A DNA stretch of 64,000 nucleotides, from assembly GCF_013520865.1 (NCBI RefSeq), contig NZ_JACDXJ010000001.1, positions 3,029,001-3,093,000 on the forward strand. The letters are read 5' to 3'. Source of the stretch: Microvirga mediterraneensis. GTDB lineage: Bacteria > Pseudomonadota > Alphaproteobacteria > Rhizobiales > Beijerinckiaceae. The notes under the pieces are model-generated. The model did not search any database. It worked only from the letters and a program-made list of their open reading frames with translations, and was not told the origin of the DNA. Below, piece after piece: positions 40,671 through 49,739 of the stretch. The translations under genes were made by a program, and so were the position numbers. Positions within the stretch are counted from its first letter, which is position 1; each line of letters starts with the position of its first letter.

Positions 40671-41588
40671 TCACGAGCTGGCGCCCGCTTCCGCCGATGC
40701 GACGTGCTGGGCTCTCGCCGGATCCGGTTTGGAAAAGCGCTTGGCGCCCGCCACGCAGAGGATCACCCCGAGGGTCACGGCGATCATCGGCCAGCCCACA
40801 GCCTCGTTCAGGAGCACGGCCGACCATGCGAGGCCGAAGAAGGGCTGGAGGAGCTGCAATTGCCCGACGCCCGCAATGCCGCCGAGCGCCAGCCCGCGAT
40901 ACCAGAAGACGAAGCCGATCAGCATGGAAAACAGGGACACATAGGCAAGGCTCAGCCATGCGGGCAGGCCGATTGCGGACCAGGAGGAGGGCAGGGTGAG
41001 GAGCGACAGCGCGACCATGAAGGGGAGGGACAACACCAGCGCCCAGGAGATGACCTGCCACCCGCCCAGACGCCGGGCGAGCGTCGCGCCCTCCGCGTAG
41101 CCGAGGCCGCAGAGGAGGACCGCCGCCAACATCAAGAGGTCGCCGACCGGCGAAGCCGAGACACCTTGGAACAGGGCGAACCCCGCGACGAGGCATCCGC
41201 CGATCCCGGAGAAGATCCAGAAGGCGGGCCTGGGCCGCTCTTTACCGCGCACGACGCCAAAGATAGCCGTAGCCAGCGGCAGGAGCCCGATGAACACGAT
41301 GGAATGAGCCGCGGTGACATGCCGAAGGGCCAGTGCCGTCAGCAGCGGAAAGCCGACCACCACGCCAAGGCTCACGATGGTGAGCGGCAGGAGATCGCGA
41401 CGTGCCGGCCGCGCCTGGCGAAGGGCAATTAGAAGCGCTGCGCCGAGCAGGCCAGCGATGGAGGCCCGGGCCACGGTCAGGAACAGCGGATCGAGATCGG
41501 CCACCGCGATCCGCGTTGCCGGGAGGGATCCGCTGAAGATCAGCACCCCGAGAAACCCACTGAGCCAGCCTTCCGTCGTCTTGTCCAT
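40671..41588 (-). CDS. EamA/DMT-family transporter
   Basis: A 305-residue protein with ten predicted membrane helices in two homologous EamA halves (about 10-140 and 155-290). The start MDKTTEGWLSGFLGV was chosen for the typical length. The family exports metabolites or amino acids. It is divergent from a MocR-type regulator across a 99-base gap with repeated ACAGT-type motifs. That suggests MocR control and a PLP-linked or amino-compound substrate, though this is inferred. Confidence 0.88.
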   Translation of the reverse strand: MDKTTEGWLSGFLGVLIFSGSLPATRIAVADLDPLFLTVARASIAGLLGAALLIALRQARPARRDLLPLTIVSLGVVVGFPLLTALALRHVTAAHSIVFIGLLPLATAIFGVVRGKERPRPAFWIFSGIGGCLVAGFALFQGVSASPVGDLLMLAAVLLCGLGYAEGATLARRLGGWQVISWALVLSLPFMVALSLLTLPSSWSAIGLPAWLSLAYVSLFSMLIGFVFWYRGLALGGIAGVGQLQLLQPFFGLAWSAVLLNEAVGWPMIAVTLGVILCVAGAKRFSKPDPARAQHVASAEAGASS

Positions 41589-41637
41589 GTCCGAACCTCC
41601 TGGGCCGATTTCAACCGAGCGGGATCGCATTTCCAGA

Positions 41638-41687
41638 GACAGTGCAGTACAGTTATACTAAACTGTCTTGTAGGGAAGGGCGGTACA
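41638..41687. promoter_or_regulatory. Candidate MocR operator between the EamA and MocR genes
   Basis: The gap holds ACAGTT-ATACTA-AACTGT at 41649-41666, a perfect 6-base inverted repeat. It is flanked by further direct ACAGT copies (GACAGT at 41638, GTACAGT near 41682). MocR proteins commonly bind such direct and inverted repeats in the divergent promoter with their target gene. Confidence 0.55.
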
Positions 41688-43097
41688 GTGGACGATCTTT
41701 CTCCGACCAAGGCTGATGGAACGCTCGTCGAGCGGGTGATGCTCTCGATCCGGGACCAGATCGCCCGTCGCTCCCTGACGCCCGGTGCGAAGCTCCCATC
41801 GATCCGCGCCGTTGCCCGAACCATGCGGGTGTCCAAATCCACCGTCGTGGAAGCCTACGATCGTTTGGCGGCGGAAGGGGTGATCCGCTCCCGCCCCGGC
41901 TCCGGATTCTACAGCGCGGCACCGCTGGCGCCTCTGTCGCTGGCGGAGCTCGCGCCGCGTCTCGACCGCGCCATCGATCCGTTTTGGGTCTCGAGGCAAT
42001 CCCTTGAGGCGAAGGACGAGGTACTCAAACCCGGCTGCGGCTGGCTGCCGGGCACCTGGATGCCCGAGGAAGAGACACGCCGCGCCTTGCGGAGCCTCGC
42101 GCGAACGAAGGACATGGCTGCGCTCACGGATTACGGCACGCCGCTCGGATTGGGCTCCCTGCGCCAACTCCTCTCGCGGCGCATGGCCGAGCAGGGGTTC
42201 GAAGCGCGGCCAGAGCAGATCCTGCTGACGGATTCGGGTACGCAGGCGATCGATCTCGTGTGCCGGCTCCTCGTCCAGCCCGGCGATGTCGTCCTCGTCG
42301 ACGACCCGTGCTACTTCAACTTCCTCGCCCTCCTGCGAGCCCAGCAGGTTCATGTCATCGGCGTTCCCTATACGCCGGCCGGGCCGAACCTGCAGCTTTT
42401 CGAGGAAGCTCTCGCGCGGCATCGACCGCGCCTCTACATCACGAATTCCGGCCTGCACAACCCGACCGGGGCCTCGCTCTCGGCCGGCACGGCGCACAGG
42501 CTCCTCAGGCTCGCTGAAGACCACGATCTGATCGTGATCGAGGACGATATCTTCGCCGATTTCGAGGTCGAGCCCGCCGCCCGTCTCGCGGCGCTCGACG
42601 GCCTCGACCGCGTCGTGCGGATCGGCAGCTTCTCCAAAACCCTCTCGGCCTCCTTCCGCTGCGGCTACATCGCCGCGCGTCGGGATTGGATCGACAAACT
42701 CACCGATCTGCGCATCGCCACCGGTTTTGCGAGCAGTCGCCTTTCGGAGGAACTCGTCTTCTGCGTCCTGGGCAGCAGCGGCTACCGGAAATACCTGGAG
42801 GCACTGCGCATGCGGCTCGGCAGTGCCATGGTGGCGGTGGCCGCGCGTCTGCGATCCCTCGATATTGAGCCCTGGGTGATGCCGAAAGCCGGTATGCTCG
42901 TCTGGTGCAGGCTCCCACATGGACTCGACGCCGCCGAGGTGGCACGCCACGCGTTGAGCGAGGGCGTCGTGCTCGCACCAGGCAACGTGTTCAGCGCGTC
43001 GCAGACGGCCTCGGGCTTCATGCGCTTCAACGTGGCTCAGTGCATGGATGACAGGATTTTCGCCGTGATCGAAAAGGCGATGCGGCAAGCCGCGTGA
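41688..43097 (+). CDS. MocR-type GntR/aminotransferase-like regulator
   Basis: A 469-residue chimeric regulator. Residues about 10-78 are a GntR winged helix ([25 protein letters not shown]). Residues about 110-465 are a fold-type I aminotransferase domain with the PLP-lysine Lys317 in [16 protein letters not shown], and GLHNPTG and DDIFADFE segments. The start is GTG. It is divergent from the EamA transporter, a common MocR-target layout. It is not PdxR by context, since no pyridoxine genes are nearby. The effector is unknown. Confidence 0.92.
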   Translation: MDDLSPTKADGTLVERVMLSIRDQIARRSLTPGAKLPSIRAVARTMRVSKSTVVEAYDRLAAEGVIRSRPGSGFYSAAPLAPLSLAELAPRLDRAIDPFWVSRQSLEAKDEVLKPGCGWLPGTWMPEEETRRALRSLARTKDMAALTDYGTPLGLGSLRQLLSRRMAEQGFEARPEQILLTDSGTQAIDLVCRLLVQPGDVVLVDDPCYFNFLALLRAQQVHVIGVPYTPAGPNLQLFEEALARHRPRLYITNSGLHNPTGASLSAGTAHRLLRLAEDHDLIVIEDDIFADFEVEPAARLAALDGLDRVVRIGSFSKTLSASFRCGYIAARRDWIDKLTDLRIATGFASSRLSEELVFCVLGSSGYRKYLEALRMRLGSAMVAVAARLRSLDIEPWVMPKAGMLVWCRLPHGLDAAEVARHALSEGVVLAPGNVFSASQTASGFMRFNVAQCMDDRIFAVIEKAMRQAA

Positions 43098-43126
43098 GGC
43101 GAGGGCGATTGAAAGGAGATGAAGCG

Positions 43127-43603
43127 ATGGCGGATCATGATGAAGTGCGGAACGGGCAATGCCGGTGCGGGCAGGTGAGGTTTCGCATCAGGGGCGCGCC
43201 CATTGTCACCATGGCGTGTCACTGCACCGGTTGCCAGCGCATGACCGCGAGCGCCTTTTCCCTGAGCGTCCTGTATCCGAGCGATCAAGTCGAAGTCGTC
43301 CAGGGCGAACCTGTCATCGGCGGTCTGCACGGCGCGACACGCCATTTCTTCTGCCAGCATTGTATGAGCTGGCTCTTCACCCGGCCCGACGGCATGGACG
43401 AGTTCGTCAATGTGCGCACTACCATGCTGGACGACACATCCGGTCTGGCGCCGTTCATCGAAACCTGGACACGCGAGAAGCTGCCCTGGGCCGTGACGCC
43501 AGCGATTCACAGCTTCGAGGCCCTGCCGCCGATGGAGCAATATCCGGCCCTAGTCGCCGAGTTTACGGAGCGTCGAGGCCTCGGTGGTGAGTTCGCGCAA
43601 TAA
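43127..43603 (+). CDS. GFA/CENP-V-family zinc protein
   Basis: A 158-residue protein starting [19 protein letters not shown] with a good ribosome site (AAAGGAG). Zinc ligands lie in the usual pattern: CRC near residue 13, CHCTGC near residue 33, and CQHC near residue 76. The family is named for glutathione-dependent formaldehyde-activating enzyme, but most members have no proven activity. It begins 29 bases after the MocR gene on the same strand and may be cotranscribed. Confidence 0.9.
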   Translation: MADHDEVRNGQCRCGQVRFRIRGAPIVTMACHCTGCQRMTASAFSLSVLYPSDQVEVVQGEPVIGGLHGATRHFFCQHCMSWLFTRPDGMDEFVNVRTTMLDDTSGLAPFIETWTREKLPWAVTPAIHSFEALPPMEQYPALVAEFTERRGLGGEFAQ

Positions 43604-43741
43604 GATTTCTAAGAGCCTGATCTAATGCCGGGGCAATGTGCTTTCGAGAATACACTCCTGTACCCGTTCAACGTGACCTTGCGATGCATCTTCGAACGAT
43701 GCCGCTGCAGCCATGGCAGTCGAAGGGCAGGGCGGATCGGA

Positions 43742-43767
43742 ACATTGTCTCGATGCCACGACAATGT
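43742..43767. promoter_or_regulatory. Inverted repeat upstream of the acetyltransferase gene
   Basis: ACATTGTC and GACAATGT are perfect 8-base arms around a 10-base spacer, ending 55 bases before the acetyltransferase start. The 219-base gap 43604-43822 otherwise shows nothing recognisable. It may be a transcription factor site, but no factor is assigned. Confidence 0.4.
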
Positions 43768-43822
43768 AATCTGGTGACCCGACTATTGAGAAGCGCGTCG
43801 TCGGGCGCGAAAAAGGTGATGG

Positions 43823-44683
43823 ATGAACCCGCTCGTATTCCGTTCCGACTATGCACATTCCAGAGAGGGATTGTCGGAACTGACACGGCTCATATACGAC
43901 GTATTCGAGGTCGATGTTTCGCCGCTGGACCGGTTGGGCCATGATCCGAGCGTTGTCGCGTTCGGTTGGTGGCTCGGGGGGCAGTTGGTGGCCAATGTCA
44001 GCCTCTATGAGCGGCGGCTATGGCTCTTGGGAGAACAGGTCCAAGCCTTCGGCGTTCAATCCGTTGCGGTTCGACCAGAGTGGCGAGGGAAAGGTTTGTT
44101 TCGCGATCTGATGCGGCGAGCGCTCAGTTACGCCGATGCGCGGGCGGATCTCGTGATCCTGGGAACCGGCACGCCGGATCTCTATACGCCGTTCGGCTTC
44201 CGTCAGATCCTGGAAACGACGTTCAGTGCCAGTCTAGCCCCGAAGCCGGCGAAGCCCGCATACCGTCTTTTGACGCTCGCCGAGGACCGGGATGTCGCGT
44301 TACTGAAGGATCTCTTCGCCCGTCGGAGCCCAACGTCGCAGGTGGCATCGGCCTGCGATCACCCGGCCTTGTTCATGTTGATGGCGGTTACGGCGCCTGA
44401 AATGGAATTGATCCACTTGTCCGATCTCGACGCGGTCGTCGCGGTCGAAGGGCGGCAGGAAACATCGATGACACTGCTCGATATCGTTGCACCATCGATC
44501 CCATCGCTCGACGCAATCGTTTCAGCGTTGGGCTATGCCGGTGAGCGGATCGAGGTGCATCTGACGCCTGATCGGCTCTCGTGGACGCCCGAGCGGGAAA
44601 CACGGATCGACAACGGCCACATGGTTCGCGGCGTCTTCTCACCAGAGGCGCATCCATTTATGTTGTCCGGGATGCAGATTTAA
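43823..44683 (+). CDS. GNAT-family N-acetyltransferase
   Basis: A 286-residue protein with one GNAT domain in the first half. The acetyl-CoA motif is VQSVAVRPEWRGKGLFRDLMRRAL (about 77-100), followed by DLVILGTGTPDLYTPFGFRQ, which suits a Eis-like or AAC-like fold. The second half (about 150-286) is not recognised but may be a sterol-carrier-like or second acceptor domain, as in other GNAT proteins of this length. The substrate is unknown. It stands alone in an accessory stretch, with a perfect inverted repeat upstream. Confidence 0.82.
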   Translation: MNPLVFRSDYAHSREGLSELTRLIYDVFEVDVSPLDRLGHDPSVVAFGWWLGGQLVANVSLYERRLWLLGEQVQAFGVQSVAVRPEWRGKGLFRDLMRRALSYADARADLVILGTGTPDLYTPFGFRQILETTFSASLAPKPAKPAYRLLTLAEDRDVALLKDLFARRSPTSQVASACDHPALFMLMAVTAPEMELIHLSDLDAVVAVEGRQETSMTLLDIVAPSIPSLDAIVSALGYAGERIEVHLTPDRLSWTPERETRIDNGHMVRGVFSPEAHPFMLSGMQI

Positions 44684-45093
44684 CCCGGAAGCATGACGGC
44701 TCGATGCGGCAGGGGACGAGAGGGCAGCCATGCCCAATGCCAACGCAAGATAGAGGTGTCCCGCTTCCGGCCGAGTGAGGCTGATCCGACCTCCGGGAGA
44801 GCTCAGGCGGTATGCCTGATCGAGGTCGAATATCTGTTTGTCGGCCTGCACCCATGCCGCCGAAGTAAGCACCACCATCTTGGTGCCGCATGGTTTTAAT
44901 CTGCGTAAAACCTCTGAATCCTGGCGCGAGTTCAGGGTTTGACCTAATGGCACAACGGTACGCGGCAGTCGCATAATGACACATCGGGACGGAGGTTTCG
45001 GGGCTGCCACAGCACCTGTTCCGTCTACCGGTCCGCCCGTTGCCGATTGTTATCCTTGAGTGATCGAGCGCGTACCCAGACTAGCTCCAGCGC
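44684..45093. other. Intergenic region without a recognisable gene
   Basis: These 410 bases between the acetyltransferase and the sulfatase hold only short frames of poor quality on both strands. No tRNA, repeat or terminator was recognised. They may be degraded sequence within the accessory region. Confidence 0.5.
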
Positions 45094-46815
45094 ATGCCAA
45101 CGCACGCTAAGAGAACGGGGCACCCCATGATCAACGATGTGACAAAGATGCAGCAGAATGGCATCCAAGCGGATGAGGCGGGCCATGGCCTCAACCGACG
45201 CAAGCTACTTCTGACGGGTACCGCGATCGCGGCCGCCATGGCGGTCGGCAACGAAGCATCGAGCCAGCCCGCACCATCGCAGCCCCGACCGGCCACGCCA
45301 TCGGGGCGGCCGCCGAACATCCTCGTCATCTGGGGCGATGACATCGGCTGGCAGAATGTGTCCGCCTACGGCATGGGAACGATGGGCTACACGACCCCCA
45401 ACATCGACCGCATCGGCAACGATGGCATCCGCTTCACCGACCATTACGCGCAGCCGAGCTGCACCGCAGGACGCGCGGCCTTCATCACGGGTCAGTATCC
45501 GATCCGTTCCGGCATGACCACCGTCGGACAGCCCGGCTCGGCGCTGGGCTTGCAGGCCGCCTCGCCTTGCCTCGCCGAGGTGATGAAGGCGGCGGGATAC
45601 CGGACCGGGCAGTTCGGCAAGAACCATCTCGGTGACCGCAACGAGCATCTGCCGACGGTCCACGGCTTCGACGAGTTCTTCGGCAATCTCTACCATCTCA
45701 ACACGCAGGAGGAGTCCGAGCAGCGGGATTACCAGCGCTTCGGCAGGGCCTTCTCCGGCAACATCGAGGACTATGAGAAGCGCTTCGGCACACGCGGCGT
45801 GTTGCATGCCAGGGCAAGCACAAGGGACGACCCGACGGAGGATCCACGCTTCGGGCGAGTGGGCAAGCAGACGATCGAGGACACGGGTCCCTTGACGCAG
45901 GAGCGGATGAAAAATTTCGATGAAGGCGAGGTCATTCCGAAGGCGCTCGCCTTCATGGGGGCCGCGAGACAGGCGAATGAGCCCTTCTTCGTCTGGCTCA
46001 ACACAAGCCGCATGCATCTTTATACGAGGCTGAACGACAAGTGGCGCTACGCCGCAGAAACCTACACGTCCGAAGCCGACTTCCACGGATCCGGGATGTT
46101 GCAGCACGACCATGATATCGGCCTGGTCCTCGACTGGCTCGATCAGCAGGGTCTCGCGGACAACACCGTTGTCTGGTACTCGACCGACAATGGGCCCGAG
46201 CACTCGTCGTGGCCTTATGGCGGAACAACCCCGTTCCGCGGCGAGAAGATGACCACCTACGAGGGCGGCGTCAGGGTCATCTCTATGGTGCGCTGGCCGG
46301 CTGCGCTGCCGAAAGGCAAGGTGCTCAACGGCATCCAGGCGCACCAGGACATGTTCACCACGCTTGCAGCCGCAGCGGGCATCGCCGACGTCAACGCCAG
46401 GATGTTGCAGGACAAGAAGCAATACATCGACGGCGTCAACAATCTGGCCTACTGGAAGGGGGACGCCGCCGATTCCCAACGCAACCACATCTTCCACTAC
46501 TACGAGAGCAAGCTGACCGCAGTGCGCATGGGGCCGTGGAAATTCCACTTCTCCACGAAGGAGGATTACTACGCCGACGTGCTGCCGAGGACGGTTCCGC
46601 TCGTCTTCAATATCCGCATGGACCCGTTCGAGAGCTTTTCCTCGGCGGATGCCTACGGCCACCTGATGCAGAAGGTGTCCTGGCTGATCCAGCCCATGGG
46701 CGTCCTGATGCAGCAGCATCTGAAAACGCTGGCGGATTACCCGCCCGTCCAAGGAGGCTCATCGTTCGACATGTCCAATGTCGTCGAGCAGTTCATGAGC
46801 AAGGCGCAACAGTAG
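45094..46815 (+). CDS. Tat-exported sulfatase (arylsulfatase family)
   Basis: A 573-residue type I sulfatase of the alkaline phosphatase superfamily. The N-terminus carries a twin-arginine signal ([17 protein letters not shown], about 34-50). Catalytic parts are [13 protein letters not shown] (Asp82, Asp83 metal ligands), the formylglycine motif C123-T-A-G-R127, and [15 protein letters not shown] and [25 protein letters not shown]. Cys123 must be converted to formylglycine; the alanine at the third motif position is allowed but less common than proline. A second ATG at 45127 is also possible. No maturation enzyme gene is in the window. It probably acts in the periplasm on an unknown sulfate ester. 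Confidence 0.9.
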   Translation: MPTHAKRTGHPMINDVTKMQQNGIQADEAGHGLNRRKLLLTGTAIAAAMAVGNEASSQPAPSQPRPATPSGRPPNILVIWGDDIGWQNVSAYGMGTMGYTTPNIDRIGNDGIRFTDHYAQPSCTAGRAAFITGQYPIRSGMTTVGQPGSALGLQAASPCLAEVMKAAGYRTGQFGKNHLGDRNEHLPTVHGFDEFFGNLYHLNTQEESEQRDYQRFGRAFSGNIEDYEKRFGTRGVLHARASTRDDPTEDPRFGRVGKQTIEDTGPLTQERMKNFDEGEVIPKALAFMGAARQANEPFFVWLNTSRMHLYTRLNDKWRYAAETYTSEADFHGSGMLQHDHDIGLVLDWLDQQGLADNTVVWYSTDNGPEHSSWPYGGTTPFRGEKMTTYEGGVRVISMVRWPAALPKGKVLNGIQAHQDMFTTLAAAAGIADVNARMLQDKKQYIDGVNNLAYWKGDAADSQRNHIFHYYESKLTAVRMGPWKFHFSTKEDYYADVLPRTVPLVFNIRMDPFESFSSADAYGHLMQKVSWLIQPMGVLMQQHLKTLADYPPVQGGSSFDMSNVVEQFMSKAQQ

Positions 46816-46880
46816 GCGTGCCTCACCGTTTGAGCATATCGCATCAACCCAATTCCAGCAGGCCCAGTGACGCATGCTGT

Positions 46881-47034
46881 TCATGCCGCATAGTCGATCA
46901 CCGTCACGTATTGGCCGGCGAGGGGCCCTTGTAATCTCGTTCGGTTCGACGATGAACATCACCTTGCCGGACTGGAGCTTGAGGTTGCAGGCGACCGTGC
47001 GCAGTGCACCGACATCTGTGTATGGCAGCCACAT
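46881..47034 (-). pseudogene. Possible frameshifted small gene remnant
   Basis: The minus strand reads MWLPYTDVGALRTV then a segment ending SGKVMFIVEPNE. In the neighbouring frame it continues as GPLAGQYVTVIDYAA and stops. Joining the frames gives a smooth 50-residue product. The protein is not recognised and the call rests on how natural the two halves look. Confidence 0.25.
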
Positions 47035-47098
47035 CTAAAGTTCGCATAAGATATATTATGGAACTTATATGGGCCGTCGTATTGCCGTATGGCCGTGA

Positions 47099-47452
47099 CA
47101 TGCTGCCCCCGTCCGTATCCTACCGACCAAGAAGCCAACTCCGGGTCCGAGGGTCGGCAAGATACCGTCCCACTTGGTAACGGATGCGGCGGACGGTCCG
47201 TTGGATCGGACCGAGCCGGAAATCGAAACCGTTCCGGTCGCGGCGGTGGCCATCGTGCCCAAGAGCCACCGGCTCGCATTGCACGATGATGGGGATCGGT
47301 CGAGGATCAACCCGGCTCTTGTCGTCGTTCCTCGAATAATCTCGCTCGAAGCACCTTTATCCCACATCGCCTGCCTTTTGGTAGCCAACGGTGACGGCGT
47401 CGGCCTCGTCAGCTCACGGCATCGGCCACCGCTTTACCGAGCGTTTCGGTAG
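47099..47452 (+). pseudogene. LysR-type regulator remnant (effector-binding domain)
   Basis: The open stretch contains DAADGPLDRTEPEIETVPVA, then VAIVPKSHRLA, then LEAPLSHIACLLVANGDGVGLVS. These match the order of segments in LysR substrate-binding domains (ADxPLDRPxxE..., PxxHRLA, ALVAxGxGVGLV). There is no DNA-binding half and no usual start, and much of the domain is missing. Its end overlaps the last 44 bases of the convergent tartrate dehydrogenase gene. LysR proteins often control tartrate genes, so it may be the decayed former regulator of the adjacent cluster. Confidence 0.45.
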
Positions 47453-48491
47453 CGGCGTTTCCACCGAGATCGCGTGTGCGCAGGGTCCGCTCGCTCAGGA
47501 CCTCTTCGATGGCCCGAACGATGGCGGCGGCGGCCTCCGTCTCTCCCAGATGCTCCAGCATCATCGCGCCCGACCAGATCTGGCCGATAGGGTTCGCGAT
47601 CCCCTGCCCTGCAATGTCCGGCGCCGACCCGTGGACGGGCTCGAAAAGGGACGGGAAGGTCCGATCCGGGTTGATGTTGCCCGACGGCGCAATGCCGATC
47701 GTGCCGGTGCAGGCCGGGCCCAGATCGGACAGGATGTCGCCGAACAGGTTCGAGGCGACGACCACGTCGAACCAGTCCGGGTGCAGCACGAAATGCGCCG
47801 TGAGGATGTCGATATGGTACTTGTCCCATGTCACATCGGGATAGTTGCGGGCCATCTCCTCCACACGCTCGTCCCAATAGGGCATCGTGATCGAGATGCC
47901 GTTCGATTTGGTCGCGGAGGTCAGGTGCTTCCTGGGCCGCTTCTGCGCCAGATCGAACGCGAACCGCAGGACCCGGTCGACCCCGATGCGCGTCATCACG
48001 GTTTCCTGGATCACCACCTCGCGGTCCGTGCCCGGGAACATCTTGCCGCCGACGGAGGAGTACTCGCCCTCGGTGTTCTCACGCACGACCCAGAAGTCGA
48101 TATCGCCGGGCTTGCGGTTGGCGAGCGGCGTCGGCACGCCGGGCATCAAGCGCACAGGACGCAAGTTGATGTATTGATCGAACTCGCGCCGGAACTGCAA
48201 CAGCGAGCCCCAGAGCGAGACGTGGTCCGGGATCTTCTCCGGCCAGCCGACGGCGCCGAAGAAGATGGCCTCGTGCGAGCCAATCTGCTGCTTCCAGTCC
48301 TCCGGCAGCATGCGCCCGTGCTTGGCATAGTAGTCGTAGGAGGAGAAATCGAAGTGATCGAGCTGCAGCTCGAAACCGAACTTCTTGGCCGCCGCCTCCA
48401 GAACCCGCACGCCCTCGGGCGTCGTTTCCTTGCCGATGCCGTCGCCCGGAATGACCGCCAGTCGATACCGCTTCTTCTGTTCAGATGACAT
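47409..48491 (-). CDS. ttuC: Tartrate dehydrogenase / D-malate dehydrogenase family (IPMDH-like)
   Basis: A 360-residue NAD-dependent beta-decarboxylating dehydrogenase. The family elements are AVIPGDGIGKETTPEGV, the substrate loop LRPVRLMPGV, RENTEGEYSSVGG, and the catalytic Lys/Asp segments DVVVASNLFGDILSDLGP. It lacks the usual leuB neighbours. The GWPEKIPDHVSLWGSLLQFRR segment is typical of tartrate/D-malate dehydrogenases (TtuC/DmlA) and not of isopropylmalate dehydrogenase. It lies 41 bases downstream of the D-tartrate dehydratase gene, in the same operon. Confidence 0.88.
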   Translation of the reverse strand: MSSEQKKRYRLAVIPGDGIGKETTPEGVRVLEAAAKKFGFELQLDHFDFSSYDYYAKHGRMLPEDWKQQIGSHEAIFFGAVGWPEKIPDHVSLWGSLLQFRREFDQYINLRPVRLMPGVPTPLANRKPGDIDFWVVRENTEGEYSSVGGKMFPGTDREVVIQETVMTRIGVDRVLRFAFDLAQKRPRKHLTSATKSNGISITMPYWDERVEEMARNYPDVTWDKYHIDILTAHFVLHPDWFDVVVASNLFGDILSDLGPACTGTIGIAPSGNINPDRTFPSLFEPVHGSAPDIAGQGIANPIGQIWSGAMMLEHLGETEAAAAIVRAIEEVLSERTLRTRDLGGNAATETLGKAVADAVS

Positions 48492-48532
48492 GGTAACTCT
48501 TGCTATTCGTTGTCAGAGGAATGTGAGGTCGG

Positions 48533-49696
48533 TTATTCCGCCAACTCGCGCATGACCTTGATCAGGTCCGACTTGCCTTCGAATCCGATGCCCGGAAGGT
48601 CGGGCATGACGATATGGCCGTTCTCGACCCGCACGCTGTCCGGGAAGCCGCCATAGGGCTGGAACAGGTCCGGATAGCTCTCATTGCCTCCGAGACCAAG
48701 GCCTGCCGCGATGTTAAGGGACATTTGGTGCCCGCCGTGTGGAATACAGCGGGAGGGCGACCAGCCGAACTGCGCCAGCACGTCGAGAGTGCGCAGGTAT
48801 TCCACGAGCCCATAGGCCAGAGCGCAATCGAATTGCAGCCAGTCGCGATCCGGCCGCATGCCGCCGTAGCGCAGAAGATTCCGGGCATCCTGATGCGAGA
48901 ACAGGTTCTCGCCGGTCGCCATCGGGCCGGGATAGAACTCGGAGAGCGCGGCCTGGAGCGAATAATCGAGGGGATCGCCCGCTTCCTCGTACCAGAACAG
49001 CGGGTAGTTGCGGAGCATCTTGGCATAGGCGATGGCGGTTTCGAGGTCGAAGCGGCCGTTCGCGTCGACGGCGAGCCGCGCCTGCGAGCCGATCTCCGTC
49101 AGCACCGCCTCGATCCGGCGCTGGTCCTCTGCAATGGAGGCGCCGCCGATCTTCATCTTCACGACATTGTAGCCCCGGTCGAGATAGCTGCGCATCTCGG
49201 CCCGCAAAGCGCTGTCGTCCTTGCCCGGGTAATAGTAGCCGCCAGCGGCATAGACGAAGACCCTCGGGTTGGCCTCGCGCCCCTCACGCTCCGCCAGCAG
49301 GCGGAAAAGCGGCTTGCCGGCGATCTTGGCCGTGGCGTCCCAGATCGCCATGTCGAGGGTGCCTACCGCCACCGAGCGCTCGCCATGCCCGCCGGGCTTC
49401 TCGTTCTTCATCATCGTGGCCCAGATCCTGTGCGGATCCAGGTTGCTGCCGCTGTCGTCGAGAAGGCTCTCAGGGCTGGCCTCCAGGATCCGGTCACGGA
49501 AGCGCTCGTGAATGAGGCCGCCCTGCCCGTAGCGGCCGTTCGAGTTGAACCCGTAGCCGACGACGCGGCGACCGTCGCGCACCACGTCGGTCACGACGGC
49601 GACGAGGCTGGTCGTCATCTTCGAGAAATCGATGTAGGCGTTGCGGATCGGCGAGGCGATCGGTTGGGTGATCTCGCGGACGTCGATGATACGCAT
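48533..49696 (-). CDS. tarD: D(-)-tartrate dehydratase, enolase superfamily
   Basis: Dehydrates D-tartrate to oxaloacetate. The 387-residue protein closely resembles the characterised Bradyrhizobium enzyme: NAYIDFSKMTTSLVAVVTDV, GYGFNSNGRYGQGGLI, NEKPGGHGERSVAVGT and QMSLNIAAGLGLGGNESYPD. Catalytic Lys182 (VVKMKIGG) and His320 (IPHGGHQ) fall two positions before the Lys184 and His322 known there. The metal ligands Asp211, Glu237 and Glu263 keep the same offset. It lies between the tartrate dehydrogenase and the IlvD/Edd dehydratase genes. Product oxaloacetate feeds the TCA cycle. Confidence 0.93.
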   Translation of the reverse strand: MRIIDVREITQPIASPIRNAYIDFSKMTTSLVAVVTDVVRDGRRVVGYGFNSNGRYGQGGLIHERFRDRILEASPESLLDDSGSNLDPHRIWATMMKNEKPGGHGERSVAVGTLDMAIWDATAKIAGKPLFRLLAEREGREANPRVFVYAAGGYYYPGKDDSALRAEMRSYLDRGYNVVKMKIGGASIAEDQRRIEAVLTEIGSQARLAVDANGRFDLETAIAYAKMLRNYPLFWYEEAGDPLDYSLQAALSEFYPGPMATGENLFSHQDARNLLRYGGMRPDRDWLQFDCALAYGLVEYLRTLDVLAQFGWSPSRCIPHGGHQMSLNIAAGLGLGGNESYPDLFQPYGGFPDSVRVENGHIVMPDLPGIGFEGKSDLIKVMRELAE

Positions 49697-49739
49697 GTGA
49701 ACCTCGTTCAGGGGCAGTGTGGGTTAGAGCAGGCAGCCG

